Shown here one piece after another: positions 1-7,761 of a DNA stretch of 32,908 nucleotides (the first letter of the stretch is position 1; every line of letters starts with the position of its first letter). The stretch comes from Streptomyces anandii JCM 4720 (lineage in GTDB: Bacteria; Actinomycetota; Actinomycetes; Streptomycetales; Streptomycetaceae), in the NCBI RefSeq assembly GCF_014650655.1, contig NZ_BMVJ01000003.1:413266-446173 (forward strand), in the 5' to 3' direction. The notes under the pieces are model-generated. The model ran no database searches. It saw nothing but the letters and a program-made list of their open reading frames with translations, and was not told where the DNA came from. Position numbers and translations under genes: made by a program.

Positions 1-285
1 TTCGACGACTTCGACGACGCGGTGAAGATCGCCAACGACACGCTGTACGGCCTGGGCGCGGGCGTGTGGACCCGGGACATGAACACCGCCTACCGCGCCG
101 GCCGCGCGATCCAGGCGGGCCGCGTCTGGACGAACTGCTACCACGCGTACCCCGCGCACAGCGCCTTCGGCGGGTACAAGCAGTCCGGCATCGGCCGCGA
201 GACCCACAAGATGATGCTGGACCACTACCAGCAGACCAAGAACCTCCTGGTCTCGTACTCGCCTAAGAAGCTCGGCTTCTTCTGA
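1..285 (+). CDS. Aldehyde dehydrogenase, AldB/ExaC type (3' fragment)
   Basis: The reading frame is open from the first base and ends at TGA 283-285, so only about 94 C-terminal residues are present and the start lies outside the window. The fragment holds the end of the catalytic domain and the oligomerisation arm of an NAD-dependent aldehyde dehydrogenase: VWTRD, the stretch [27 protein letters not shown], and the ending YSPKKLGFF. This C-terminus is characteristic of the AldB/ExaC acetaldehyde-type branch (about 500 aa), which oxidises short aliphatic aldehydes to acids in the cytoplasm. The catalytic Cys and Glu are upstream of the window and cannot be checked. A DUF779 gene, the usual partner of this family, lies far away at 13184-13543. 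Confidence 0.9.
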   Translation, partial: FDDFDDAVKIANDTLYGLGAGVWTRDMNTAYRAGRAIQAGRVWTNCYHAYPAHSAFGGYKQSGIGRETHKMMLDHYQQTKNLLVSYSPKKLGFF

Positions 286-356
286 GGACACCGAGACGCA
301 CGTGATGGACCCGGCTCGCCCGCGGCACCGCACCCGACTCGCCCGTAGCAGGTGAG

Positions 357-2024
357 GTGCCGGCGGGCGATGTGGGGTGCCATGGCGGTGTGAGACATTG
401 GCGAGCTCTGATCGTCCTCGGGACGGCGCAGTTCCTGATGGTGCTGGACACCTCCGTCATGAACGTCTCCATCAGCCGGCTGGTGGAGGACTTCGACACC
501 GACGTCACCGCCATCCAGGCCGTGATCACCCTGTACGCCCTGGTCATGGCGGCCTTCATGATCATCGGTGGCCGGATCGGGGACGTTCTGGGGCGGCGTC
601 GCGTGTTCCTGCTCGGGATGGCGGTCTACGGCACCGGGTCCGCCCTGACCGCCGTCGCGCCCACCCTGTGGGTTCTCACGCTGGGCTGGTCCATCATCGA
701 AGGGCTCGGCGCCGCCATGGTGCTGCCCTCCATGGCCGCCCTCGTCGCCGAGTCCTACCGCGACAGGGACCGCTCCGTCGCCTACGGCGTCATCGGGGGC
801 CTGGCCGGCGCCGGCATCGCCGTGGGGCCGCTGCTGGGCGGATGGGTGACGACGTATCTCACCTGGCGTCTGGTGTTCGCCGGCGAGGTCGTGGTCGTGC
901 TGGCCGTGCTGTGCTTCCGGCGCGCGGTCGTGGAGAGCGCCCCGGGCGGGCGGCGCCCCGGCCTGGACGTGGTGGGCGCCGCCCTGTCGGCGGTCGGGCT
1001 CGGCCTCGGCGTACTCGGCGTGCTGCAGAGCAGTTCGTGGGGGTGGGTGGAGCCGCGCAACCCCCCGTTCACGGTTCTGGGCTTCGCCCCGACGCTGTTC
1101 GTGGTCGCGGCCGGGGTGGTCGTGCTCCGCCTCTTCCGCACCTGGGAGAGACACCGGGAGGCCCAGGGTGACGACCCCCTGGTGCACCTGTCCCTGTTCG
1201 GCAGGCCGGCGCTGCGTTCGGGGCTGTCCACTCTGCTGAGCCAGAACCTCATCCTGCTGGGACTGTTCTTCACCATCCCGCTCTATCTGCAGGTGGTGCA
1301 GGGTTTCGACGCCTTCCAGACGGGCCTGCGGCTGGTGCCGGTCTCCGTCACCATGCTCGTGGCCTCGCTCGGCGCCGCCCGGCTCGGACGGAAGGCCGGG
1401 GCCCGCAGGGTGGTGCGCGCGGCACTGCTGACGCTGCTCGCGGCGATCGCGTGGCTGCTGGCCACCATCGACCCCGTCATCGACGACGCCCAGTTCTTCG
1501 GGGCCATGGCGCTTCTCGGCCTCGGCATGGGACTGCTCGCCTCGCAGCTCGGCAACGTCGTGCAGTCCAGCGTCGGCGAGGAGGAGCGCAGCGAGGTCGG
1601 CGGGCTTCAGTTCACGGCCCAGAACCTGGGCTCGGCGCTGGGTACGGCCCTCATCGGGTCCCTCCTGATCGGCGCCCTGGCGCACGCCTTCACGACGTAC
1701 GTCGCGGACAACCCCCTCCTGTCGGACGAGGCCCGCCGGCAGACGAGCATCGCTCTGGAGTCCGGGGTGAGCTTCGTCAGCACCGGCCAGGTGCGCTCGG
1801 CGGCCGAGCAGGCCGGGCTGCCACCGTCCGAGGTGGACGCCGTCACCGATTCCTACGCCACGGCCCAGCTGGACGGCCTCAAGGCGGCCGTACTGGCGAC
1901 CGGGGGCATCACCCTGGTGAGCCTCCTGGCCACGGGCGGCCTGCCGACCGGGAAAGCGCCCGCCCGGAAGGCACCCATGGGGAATGCGCCCGCCGGAAAA
2001 GCGGCCCGGGACGGCCCTCCATGA
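357..2024 (+). CDS. MFS drug exporter, DHA2 family (14 TM)
   Basis: This 555-aa integral membrane protein is a proton-driven drug exporter of the 14-helix DHA2 branch (EmrB/QacA-like). The N-terminus has the family signature LDTSVMNVSISRL, motif A is GRIGDVLGRRR near residue 65, and motif C is GLAGAGIAVGPLLGGW near residue 145. Hydrophobic helices continue to about residue 525. The last 25 residues are a hydrophilic Ala/Pro/Lys-rich tail. The start is uncertain: GTG 357, GTG 372 and GTG 390 are in frame and none has a clear ribosome site; the conserved part begins just after 390. Its stop overlaps the next gene's ATG (ATGA at 2021-2024), so the pair is probably translationally coupled. The substrate cannot be told. 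Confidence 0.88.
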   Translation: MPAGDVGCHGGVRHWRALIVLGTAQFLMVLDTSVMNVSISRLVEDFDTDVTAIQAVITLYALVMAAFMIIGGRIGDVLGRRRVFLLGMAVYGTGSALTAVAPTLWVLTLGWSIIEGLGAAMVLPSMAALVAESYRDRDRSVAYGVIGGLAGAGIAVGPLLGGWVTTYLTWRLVFAGEVVVVLAVLCFRRAVVESAPGGRRPGLDVVGAALSAVGLGLGVLGVLQSSSWGWVEPRNPPFTVLGFAPTLFVVAAGVVVLRLFRTWERHREAQGDDPLVHLSLFGRPALRSGLSTLLSQNLILLGLFFTIPLYLQVVQGFDAFQTGLRLVPVSVTMLVASLGAARLGRKAGARRVVRAALLTLLAAIAWLLATIDPVIDDAQFFGAMALLGLGMGLLASQLGNVVQSSVGEEERSEVGGLQFTAQNLGSALGTALIGSLLIGALAHAFTTYVADNPLLSDEARRQTSIALESGVSFVSTGQVRSAAEQAGLPPSEVDAVTDSYATAQLDGLKAAVLATGGITLVSLLATGGLPTGKAPARKAPMGNAPAGKAARDGPP

Positions 2025-2812
2025 GTGACGGCAGGAAGGCGCCGCGCCCGCAGGAGCGTGCCATCCTGCGATGGCGGACGTCGGCCCGCCGTTTCCAGGA
2101 CAGCGGAGCGGGCCGGCTCTGGGGCCGGATCTGGGCGGTCGACTTCTTCGGGCACTCCTTCCAGCAGGCCGCGCTCGCGCTCCTGTGCTTCTTCCCGTTC
2201 CTGATCATCGTCACGGCCGCGGCGGGGCGCAGCGCGGCCGTCGCCCTCGCCGGCTGGCTGGGGCTGAACCAGCAGGCGGCCGAGGCCGTGGCGTCCCTCT
2301 TCGCGCCCACGACGAGCTCGTACACCCTCACGGTGACGAGCGCCGTGCTGCTCGTGCTCGGAGCCGTCGCCGTCGCCGGGACCCTCCAGAGCTGGTACCA
2401 GATGCTCTTCGACGTGCCCGGGGGCTGGTGGCGCAACACCGGGGCGCGGCTGGTCTGGCTCGCCGGGCTGCTCGTCTACGCCGCCTCGCAGGCCGCGTTC
2501 GGCAGGGCGCTCGGCGGCCTGCTCCTGCCCGTTCTGGTCGGCTTCGTGTGGGCGGTTCTCTTCTGGTGGGCGAGCATGTACGTGCTGCTCACCGGCGCGG
2601 TGCGATGGCGCGCCCTCTTCCCTGCCGCCCTGGCCACCAGTGTGTGCTGGACCGGACTCGCGGTCTTCTCCGCCCACTACTTCTCCGCGACGATCGTGGC
2701 GAACGAGCAGAAGTACGGACCCATCGGCGTGGTCATGGTCATCCTGTCGTGGCTGGTGGCGGTCGGCGTGGTGATCCATCTGGGGGCGGTCGTGGGCCGC
2801 GCCGTGCGCTGA
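2021..2812 (+). CDS. YihY/BrkB-family inner-membrane protein
   Basis: A 263-aa protein with about six membrane helices. The pattern is that of the YihY/virulence factor BrkB family (formerly called ribonuclease BN): an N-terminal segment around WAVDFFGHSFQQAALALLCFFPFL, and a C-terminal segment ANEQKYGPIGVVMVILSWLVAVGVVIHLGA that resembles the family's YGSIGGVIVLLLWLY-type motif. The biochemical function of the family is unsettled; a transport role is usually assumed. The start ATG 2021 is set by the 4-base overlap with the exporter gene upstream, and I see no separate strong ribosome site, which fits coupled translation. It is somewhat shorter than typical members (about 290 aa). Confidence 0.85.
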   Translation: MSDGRKAPRPQERAILRWRTSARRFQDSGAGRLWGRIWAVDFFGHSFQQAALALLCFFPFLIIVTAAAGRSAAVALAGWLGLNQQAAEAVASLFAPTTSSYTLTVTSAVLLVLGAVAVAGTLQSWYQMLFDVPGGWWRNTGARLVWLAGLLVYAASQAAFGRALGGLLLPVLVGFVWAVLFWWASMYVLLTGAVRWRALFPAALATSVCWTGLAVFSAHYFSATIVANEQKYGPIGVVMVILSWLVAVGVVIHLGAVVGRAVR

Positions 2813-2904
2813 GCGGCCCACGGACCGCCCGTCCGGGCGCGCCGTTCACCCGCCCGGCCCGGCCCGGATCGCGGGCCGCGCGCGCTACGGATCTGCTGGT
2901 CGGC

Positions 2905-4272
2905 ATGAGCGACAGCGGTGACGAGCAGCTTCCGTCCGCGGCGCGCAGCGAGCTGGAGCAACTGCGGCAGCGGGTGAACGTCCTGGAGAGCGCCCAGCCG
3001 GCCGGGAAGCCCAGGCATCACCCGTTCCGTTCGCTCGGCTCGGTCGTGCTGATCCTTCTGGCCGCGGCGCTGTCGCTGCTGTCCGTGGTCGCGGTGTGGG
3101 CCAACAGCATCGTGCAGGACACGGACCGGTATGTGGCCACCGTGGGTCCGCTGGCGAGCGATCCCGATGTGCAGAAGGCGGTCACCAACCGGGTCACCGA
3201 CGCGGTGCTGGCGCAGATCGACGTGAACGCGCTGGTCAAGCAGCTGAAGGACGCGGCCTCGCAGCAGGGTGTCCCGCCGCGGGCGGCACAGTTGCTGGGC
3301 AATCTGAGCGGTCCGATCGAGAACGGGCTCAAGCAGCTCGTGGGCAACGTCGTCGAACGCACGGTGTCCAGCAGCGCCTTCCAGACGGTCTGGGTGGAGG
3401 CCAACCGCAGGGCGCACACGGCGATGGTCAAGGCCCTGACGGGCCAGGCCGACAGCACGGTCAAGCTGGTGAACAACCAGGTCGTCATCGACCTCGGGCC
3501 GATCGTCGCCGACGTGAAGACCCGGCTGGTCGACGCGGGCTTCGCACCCGCCGCCAGGATCCCGGCCGTGCACACCCAGTTCGTGGTGTTCGCCTCCAAG
3601 GACATCGGCAAGATCAGGACCCTGGTGCGGGTCCTGCAGATCCTCGGCGGCTGGCTGCCCTTCATCGCGTTGCTGGTCGCGGCCGCCGGGGTGTACGTGG
3701 CGTTCAACCGCAGGCACGCCCTGATCGGGGTCGCGCTGGCCGTGTTCGTGGCCATGCTGATCCTCGGGATCGGCCTCACCGTCGCCCGGGACGTCTACCT
3801 CAACCATCTGCCTCCGGGGGCGTCCCAGGCCGCGGCGGGATCCGTGTACGACGCGCTGGTCAGGTTCCTGCGGGCCGGTGCCCGGGCGCTTGCCGCGGTC
3901 GCCCTGTTCACCGCCATCGGCGCCTTCCTCGCCGGTCCGTCCCGGATCGGCGTGCTCACCCGCACGGGCTGCCGCCGGAGCATCGGCGCGCTGCGTGACG
4001 TGTCGACCTCGGCAGGGCTCCGCCTCGGCGCGGTCGGACGATTCGTCCACCGCTTCAAGCACTGGATCGGGGCGGCCATCCTGATCATCGCGGCGATCGT
4101 GCTGTTCACCTGGAGCTATCCGACCACGGCGGTCGTGGTGTGGACGGCGGTCATCACCCTGGCGGGGTTCGCGATCCGGGAGTTCCTCGACCCCGGCGAA
4201 CCCTCCGCACCGCCACCCGCCACCGGTCCCCCTGGCGGTACCGGTCCCCCTGGCGGCACCGTCACCCGCTGA
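2905..4272 (+). CDS. Six-helix membrane protein with large extracytoplasmic domain, unknown function
   Basis: A 455-aa protein I recognise only as a type common in Streptomyces. Residues 14-30 (SELEQLRQRVNVLES) look like a short coiled coil. A first helix lies at about 44-67. A soluble segment of roughly 180 residues follows (it includes DTDRYVATVGPLASDP and a run of amphipathic helices), probably outside the cytoplasm. Five further helices lie at about 247-268, 272-295, 330-348 and two between 388 and 430. The tail carries a perfect tandem GPPGGT duplication. ATG 2905 has little Shine-Dalgarno complementarity; a TACGGA -10-like hexamer at 2886-2891 would give a very short leader. A strong hairpin follows directly after the stop. 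Confidence 0.8.
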   Translation: MSDSGDEQLPSAARSELEQLRQRVNVLESAQPAGKPRHHPFRSLGSVVLILLAAALSLLSVVAVWANSIVQDTDRYVATVGPLASDPDVQKAVTNRVTDAVLAQIDVNALVKQLKDAASQQGVPPRAAQLLGNLSGPIENGLKQLVGNVVERTVSSSAFQTVWVEANRRAHTAMVKALTGQADSTVKLVNNQVVIDLGPIVADVKTRLVDAGFAPAARIPAVHTQFVVFASKDIGKIRTLVRVLQILGGWLPFIALLVAAAGVYVAFNRRHALIGVALAVFVAMLILGIGLTVARDVYLNHLPPGASQAAAGSVYDALVRFLRAGARALAAVALFTAIGAFLAGPSRIGVLTRTGCRRSIGALRDVSTSAGLRLGAVGRFVHRFKHWIGAAILIIAAIVLFTWSYPTTAVVVWTAVITLAGFAIREFLDPGEPSAPPPATGPPGGTGPPGGTVTR

Positions 4273-4312
4273 AGCCCGGTCCGCGGCGACAGGTGTCACC
4301 GCGGACCGGGCT
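4273..4312. terminator. Bidirectional hairpin terminator between convergent genes
   Basis: A perfect 14-bp inverted repeat has arms 4273-4286 (AGCCCGGTCCGCGG) and 4299-4312, with three more pairs possible inside the loop after one mismatch. It starts on the base after the stop codon of the membrane-protein gene and lies 18 bp beyond the stop of the opposing gene at 4331. No U-tract is present, as is usual for Streptomyces terminators. Confidence 0.8.
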
Positions 4313-4330
4313 CACCGCCGCCGGCGGCGG

Positions 4331-4777
4331 TCAGGGCCCGCGCGGCGCACCCCGGGAACCGGTGGGCATCTCGTCCGGCCGCATCACGCACAGGGCCCAG
4401 ATGATGAAGCCCGAGAACGCGATCATCACGACCGACCACACCGGGTAGTACGGCAGGGACAGGAAGTTGGCGAGGATGATCAGACCTGCGATCGTCACCC
4501 CGGCCACCCGGGCCCACATCGCCCCCTGGAACAGTCCCAGGCTGACGATCACCGCGAGTACCCCGAGGATCAGGTGGATCCAGCCCCAGCCGGTGAGGTC
4601 GAACTGGAAGACGTAGTTGCGGGTGCTGACGAAGACGTCGTCCTGGGCGATGCCCATGATGCCCCGGAAGATGTCGAGCACTCCGGCGATCATCAGCATG
4701 ACGGCCGCGAAGGCCGTCAGACCAGTGGCCCAGGCCTGCTTCGCCGTGTCCGGGCGTGCGGTGTGGGTCGATGCCAT
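4331..4777 (-). CDS. Small four-helix membrane protein (DUF7144-like)
   Basis: A 148-aa protein with four predicted membrane helices, at about 17-38, 62-82, 86-106 and 111-132. The conserved features are the first-helix stretch MLMIAGVLDIFRGIMGIAQDD, then GWGWIHLILGVLAVIVSLGLF and the sequence LPYYPVWSVVMIAFSGFIIWAL. I recognise it as the actinobacterial DUF7144 type; no activity is known to me. It starts 31 bp after the end of the SHOCT gene on the same strand and is probably co-transcribed with it. Confidence 0.85.
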   Translation of the reverse strand: MASTHTARPDTAKQAWATGLTAFAAVMLMIAGVLDIFRGIMGIAQDDVFVSTRNYVFQFDLTGWGWIHLILGVLAVIVSLGLFQGAMWARVAGVTIAGLIILANFLSLPYYPVWSVVMIAFSGFIIWALCVMRPDEMPTGSRGAPRGP

Positions 4778-4808
4778 CTTCTGCCTCGATTCGTCTCGCC
4801 CGGCGTGC

Positions 4809-5306
4809 TCAGCGACGGCCGGGAGTGGAGGTGACGGAGGTGTCGGGGGTCTCGGGGGTGGAGGTGACGGAGGTCGCGCGGCCCGCGGGCGTGCCGTCGG
4901 AGAGGATCATCTGCTTGGCCCGGGCGAACTCCTCGTCGGAGATGTCGCCCCGCGTACGCAGCTCGGACAGCCGGGCGAGCTCGTCCACGTGCGACTTTCC
5001 GCCGCCCGCGGTCTCCCTGATGTAGGAGTTGAACGCCTCCTGCTGCTTCTGCGCCTGGGCGACCTCCCGCTGGCCCATGGTCTTGCCGCGCGCGATGACG
5101 TAGACGAAGACGCCGAGGAAGGGCAGCACGATGCAGAACACCAGCCAGCCCGCCTTGGCCCAGCCGCCCATGTCGTCGTCGCGGAAGATGTCGACGACGA
5201 CCCGGAAGAGCAGGACGAACCACATGATCCACAGGAAGAACCACAGCATCGTCCAGAAGGCGCTCAGCAGTGGGTAGTCGTAGGCGAGGTTCATCTGCGT
5301 GCTCAT
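4809..5306 (-). CDS. SHOCT-domain membrane protein with PLDc_N-like N-terminus
   Basis: A 165-aa protein. Residues 12-75 hold two membrane helices of the phospholipase-D-nuclease N-terminal (PLDc_N) type, with the characteristic FRDDDMGGWAKAGWLVFCIVLP segment between and within them. Residues about 105-140 form a SHOCT domain (DELARLSELRTRGDISDEEF, then ARAKQMIL), a short motif found at the ends of many envelope proteins. The tail repeats TSVTSTP twice. ATG 5306 was chosen over an upstream in-frame start because GGAGGAGAG lies directly before it. The candidate operator at 5371-5389 sits 65-83 bp upstream. The function is unknown; a stress-linked envelope role is inference from neighbours. Confidence 0.87.
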   Translation of the reverse strand: MSTQMNLAYDYPLLSAFWTMLWFFLWIMWFVLLFRVVVDIFRDDDMGGWAKAGWLVFCIVLPFLGVFVYVIARGKTMGQREVAQAQKQQEAFNSYIRETAGGGKSHVDELARLSELRTRGDISDEEFARAKQMILSDGTPAGRATSVTSTPETPDTSVTSTPGRR

Positions 5307-5370
5307 TTCTCTCCTCCGTCCGTTCCGGTCTCTGCCGTTTCTCAGCGTGCGCACGGCAAGGGGCGCACGC

Positions 5371-5389
5371 CTCACCCGAGGCGGGTGAG
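5371..5389. promoter_or_regulatory. Inverted repeat CTCACCC-N5-GGGTGAG (operator candidate or terminator)
   Basis: Seven-base arms 5371-5377 and 5383-5389 surround GAGGC. The site is 18 bp past the stop of the HdeD-like gene, so it could terminate that transcript. It is also about 74 bp (centre) upstream of the SHOCT gene start. The same six inner arm bases and the same 5-bp spacer recur at 6174-6190 and, with one change, at 7150-7166, which favours protein binding over simple termination. Confidence 0.5.
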
Positions 5390-5406
5390 ACAGCCGTACG
5401 TACCGC

Positions 5407-6069
5407 TCAGACCGTGGTGGTCGGCCCGGACAGCTGCGCCTCGCGTGCCCTGCGCAGCGCCGACCGCCAGGCGAAGGCGACCCCGAGCTCGACCACTCCG
5501 AGCAGCACCAGCCACAGTCCGAGCAACCGGGTGAGGACGACCGCCGACTGGGTGGGCAGGGCGAGCACCACGATGCCCGCGACCACGGCGAGCGCGGCCA
5601 TGCCGAGGACGAAGCCGCGGTGGGGGAGGTCCTCGGCGGCCAGGGCCGTGTAGGCGGTGAGCATGCCGGACAGCAGCCAGACGGCCCCGACGATCAGGGA
5701 CAGCGCGGCGATGGTCTGCATCGGGTGCCTCAGGCACAGCACCCCGGCGAGGACGAACAGCACCGCGACGAGCAACCGCGCGAGCCGCTCGCCGTGCCCT
5801 TCCCGGGAGAACGCGGCGACGAACCGGAAACCGCCCGCCACCAGCAGGTACAGCCCGATGATGACCGCCAGGACGTGCAGGCTCTCGTCCGGCCAGACCA
5901 GCACGATGATGCCGGGTATCAGCGTCGCCAGCGCCGAGGCGAGGATCCAGGTCCAGGAACTGCCGAGTGCGGACAGGGTGTCCACGGGGTTCCCGGCGGA
6001 CCCGGGTGCCGTCCCGTCGGTGTGGTGCTCCGGTCCGGTACGCGCCGCCGAACCACGCGATACGGTCAT
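5407..6069 (-). CDS. HdeD-family (DUF308) membrane protein
   Basis: A 220-aa protein with six closely spaced hydrophobic helices arranged as repeated helix pairs. Typical DUF308/HdeD sequences are present: LIPGIIVLVWPDESLHVLAVIIG, YLLVAGGFRFVAAF, and AGVLCLRHPMQTIAALSLIVGAVWLLSG. In E. coli HdeD is linked to acid resistance at high cell density; in actinobacteria members often sit with stress genes. ATG 6069 is preceded by GAGGAGGAGCC, a strong ribosome site. The gene is divergent from the channel gene at 6291, with a candidate operator midway. The acid-resistance role is not shown for this branch. Confidence 0.88.
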   Translation of the reverse strand: MTVSRGSAARTGPEHHTDGTAPGSAGNPVDTLSALGSSWTWILASALATLIPGIIVLVWPDESLHVLAVIIGLYLLVAGGFRFVAAFSREGHGERLARLLVAVLFVLAGVLCLRHPMQTIAALSLIVGAVWLLSGMLTAYTALAAEDLPHRGFVLGMAALAVVAGIVVLALPTQSAVVLTRLLGLWLVLLGVVELGVAFAWRSALRRAREAQLSGPTTTV

Positions 6070-6173
6070 GGCTCCTCCTCGCGGGGATCGGTTGCCAGGT
6101 CATCGCCGGACCGCCGACGGGACGGCGTGCGAGGACCCGACGGCCAGACTCTCGCGCCACGGTGGCCGCCGGG

Positions 6174-6190
6174 TCACCCATGACGGGTGA
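6174..6190. promoter_or_regulatory. Inverted repeat TCACCC-N5-GGGTGA, operator candidate
   Basis: Perfect six-base arms 6174-6179 and 6185-6190 surround ATGAC. The repeat can extend outward to 6171-6193 with one G-T wobble. It lies almost midway between two divergent starts (HdeD-like at 6069, channel at 6291), which is a suitable place to control both. It matches the arms and spacing of the site at 5371-5389. Confidence 0.5.
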
Positions 6191-6290
6191 TCCGTCCCCG
6201 CCACCGCCACGATGCCCGGGTGCCGGAGCCGCGCCCCGTTACCGTGACGTCCCGGCGGACGGGAACGAAACGGAACGGAAGGGACACGAG

Positions 6291-6854
6291 ATGAGCGATC
6301 CGGAAGCTCCCCCGCGCGGGGGCGGCGCTCGGCGCCCGAACCGCTGGGCCGCCGCCATGGTGCTGGTTCGCTCCCTGCTCCTCACGGTCGGACTGATCAT
6401 CGCCTACTACCTGCTCCCCATGGACTCGCACAGCACGCTCGGCGCCTCGGCGGTGCTCGTGGGCGGGCTGCTCGCCGTCGCGGTGGTGTTCGCCTGGGAG
6501 GTGGTGGTGGTCACGCAGTCGCCGTATCCCCGTCTGAAGGCGGTCGAGGCACTGGCGAGCACGCTGCCGGTGTTCCTGCTGTTGTTCGCCAGCGCCTACT
6601 ACCTCCTCGACCGCGCCGACCCCACGTCCTTCACCGAGCGTCTGACCAGGACGGACGCGTTGTACTTCACGCTGGCCACGTTCACCACGGTCGGGTACGG
6701 CGACATCACCGCGCGGTCCCAGGCGGGGCGGGTGCTGGCCATGCTGCAGATGGCGGGCGGGCTGCTGCTCGTGGGCGTGGCGGCGCGTGTGCTGACCACC
6801 GCCATCCAGACCGGGCTGAGGCAGCAGCGCCGCGACAGGCCTCCGGAGCGGTAG
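6291..6854 (+). CDS. Potassium channel-like protein with TVGYGD filter
   Basis: A 187-aa membrane protein. Four hydrophobic helices lie at about 22-42, 52-74, 87-107 and 145-165. Between the last two sits a pore loop (LYFTLATFTTVGYGDITA) with the canonical K+ selectivity filter TVGYGD at residues 133-138. The last two helices and the loop form an Ion_trans_2/KcsA-like pore unit; a functional channel would be a tetramer. The first two helices show no row of voltage-sensing arginines. The start ATG 6291 follows GGAAGGGACACGAG; in-frame codons further upstream are non-conserved in composition. The gene is divergent from the HdeD-like gene. Confidence 0.9.
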   Translation: MSDPEAPPRGGGARRPNRWAAAMVLVRSLLLTVGLIIAYYLLPMDSHSTLGASAVLVGGLLAVAVVFAWEVVVVTQSPYPRLKAVEALASTLPVFLLLFASAYYLLDRADPTSFTERLTRTDALYFTLATFTTVGYGDITARSQAGRVLAMLQMAGGLLLVGVAARVLTTAIQTGLRQQRRDRPPER

Positions 6855-6872
6855 AGCGGGGGAAACCGGAGA

Positions 6873-7070
6873 TCACTCCGGGACGCGGCGCATCTCCAGC
6901 ACCCGCAGTCCCAGTGACTGGCAGCGGGCCAGCAGCCCGTACAGGTGCGCGTCGTCCACCACGGGACCGAACAGGACCGTCTGGCCGGACATCACCACGT
7001 GGTCCAGTTCGGGGAAGGCCTTGGCCAGCGTCTCCGACATGTGCCCGTCGACGCGGATCTCGTAGCGCAT
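6873..7070 (-). CDS. Small conserved protein, 65 aa, unknown function
   Basis: Begins MRYEIRVDGHMSETLAKAFPELD and ends LGLRVLEMRRVPE. It is soluble, with an alternating pattern suggesting a small alpha/beta fold. I recall similar short proteins next to membrane and LuxR genes in actinobacteria, but know no function. ATG 7070 was preferred to an ATG at 7109 because GGGAGAG precedes it by 6 bases and the intervening residues (MARPSPATAGEQL) look non-conserved. A candidate operator lies about 88 bp upstream at 7150-7166. Confidence 0.7.
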   Translation of the reverse strand: MRYEIRVDGHMSETLAKAFPELDHVVMSGQTVLFGPVVDDAHLYGLLARCQSLGLRVLEMRRVPE

Positions 7071-7149
7071 CAGCTGCTCTCCCGCAGTGGCCGGGGACGG
7101 GCGTGCCACGCCCCCTGTGTGAGCCTCCGCCCCGACGGGCTCCGCGGCC

Positions 7150-7166
7150 TCACCCGGCGCAGGTGA
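7150..7166. promoter_or_regulatory. Inverted repeat TCACCC-N5-AGGTGA, operator candidate
   Basis: Arms 7150-7155 and 7161-7166 flank GGCGC and match TCACCC-N5-GGGTGA at 11 of 12 arm positions. The site is upstream of the 65-aa gene starting at 7070 and just before the 8-bp tandem repeat. Confidence 0.4.
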
Positions 7167-7176
7167 TACCCGCGGC

Positions 7177-7224
7177 CAGTGCGTCAGTGCGTCAGTGCGT
7201 CAGTGCGTCAGTGCGTCAGTGCGT
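7177..7224. repeat. Six tandem copies of the 8-bp unit CAGTGCGT
   Basis: Six perfect copies run from 7177 to 7224. The array overlaps the 3' end of the minus-strand membrane-protein gene, whose stop codon lies in its first repeat unit (7216-7218). Changes in copy number would therefore lengthen the 3' untranslated region without altering the protein. Confidence 0.95.
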
Positions 7225-7761
7225 CAGGACGATCTTGAGGACCAGGATCATCAACCCGATGACCAGGTTGACGCCGGCCGTGGCCGCCATCAGCAGCCAG
7301 GACGCGCCGGCGCGCCGGGCCGCGGCCGCCGACCAGCCCACCTGTCCGGCCACCGCCACGGCGAGCGCGAGCCATGCCGCGCCTTGCGGGTCCAGACCCA
7401 GCAGCGGGCTGACCGCGACGGCGACGGCGGGCGGTACGGCCGCCTTGACGATCGGCCACTCGTCGCGGCACACGTGCCACACGACCTGGCGGTCCAGGCG
7501 CCGCTGGGCCAGCCGGGCCCCGAACAGCTGGGCGTGCACGTGCCCGAGCCAGAAGACGATCCCGGTGAGCAGGAGCAGCAGCACCATCTGCACACGCGGG
7601 AAGGAGCCGGCCGCCCCGGCACCGACGACCACGGACGCTGAGAGCATCGATCCGTACACGCCGCCCGTGTAGTCGGTGTGGGCGCGCCGTTCGGCGGTGC
7701 GTGCCCGCGCCTGTGCGTCTGCGGTCTTGAACACGGCGTTCTCCCGGGTGGCCGGTTTCAC
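7216..7761 (-). CDS. Four-helix membrane protein coupled to the STAND regulator
   Basis: A 181-aa protein of unknown function. A basic, soluble N-terminus (residues 1-35) is followed by hydrophobic helices at about 38-55, 58-75, 108-135 and 155-178. The polar loop between the second and third helices holds HAQLFGARLAQRRLDRQ and a WHVCRDEWPIVKAAVPP stretch. The start GTG 7761 overlaps the stop of the upstream LuxR gene (GTGA, 7758-7761), so it is probably made together with that regulator. The 3' end runs into the 8-bp tandem repeat. Partner or target of the regulator is a reasonable guess from the coupling only. Confidence 0.8.
   Translation of the reverse strand: MKPATRENAVFKTADAQARARTAERRAHTDYTGGVYGSMLSASVVVGAGAAGSFPRVQMVLLLLLTGIVFWLGHVHAQLFGARLAQRRLDRQVVWHVCRDEWPIVKAAVPPAVAVAVSPLLGLDPQGAAWLALAVAVAGQVGWSAAAARRAGASWLLMAATAGVNLVIGLMILVLKIVLTH

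Noticed and set aside
225-1685. Long antisense open frame opposite the MFS gene
   Set aside because: The translation is Gln/His/Arg-rich with no family motif or ribosome site. Such antisense frames are expected opposite GC-rich genes; similar ones at 2677-4299, 9189-10643, 14914-16494 and 30312-31853 were dropped for the same reason.
7177-7224. Possible CRISPR array
   Set aside because: The units are 8 bp with no spacers and no cas genes are near.
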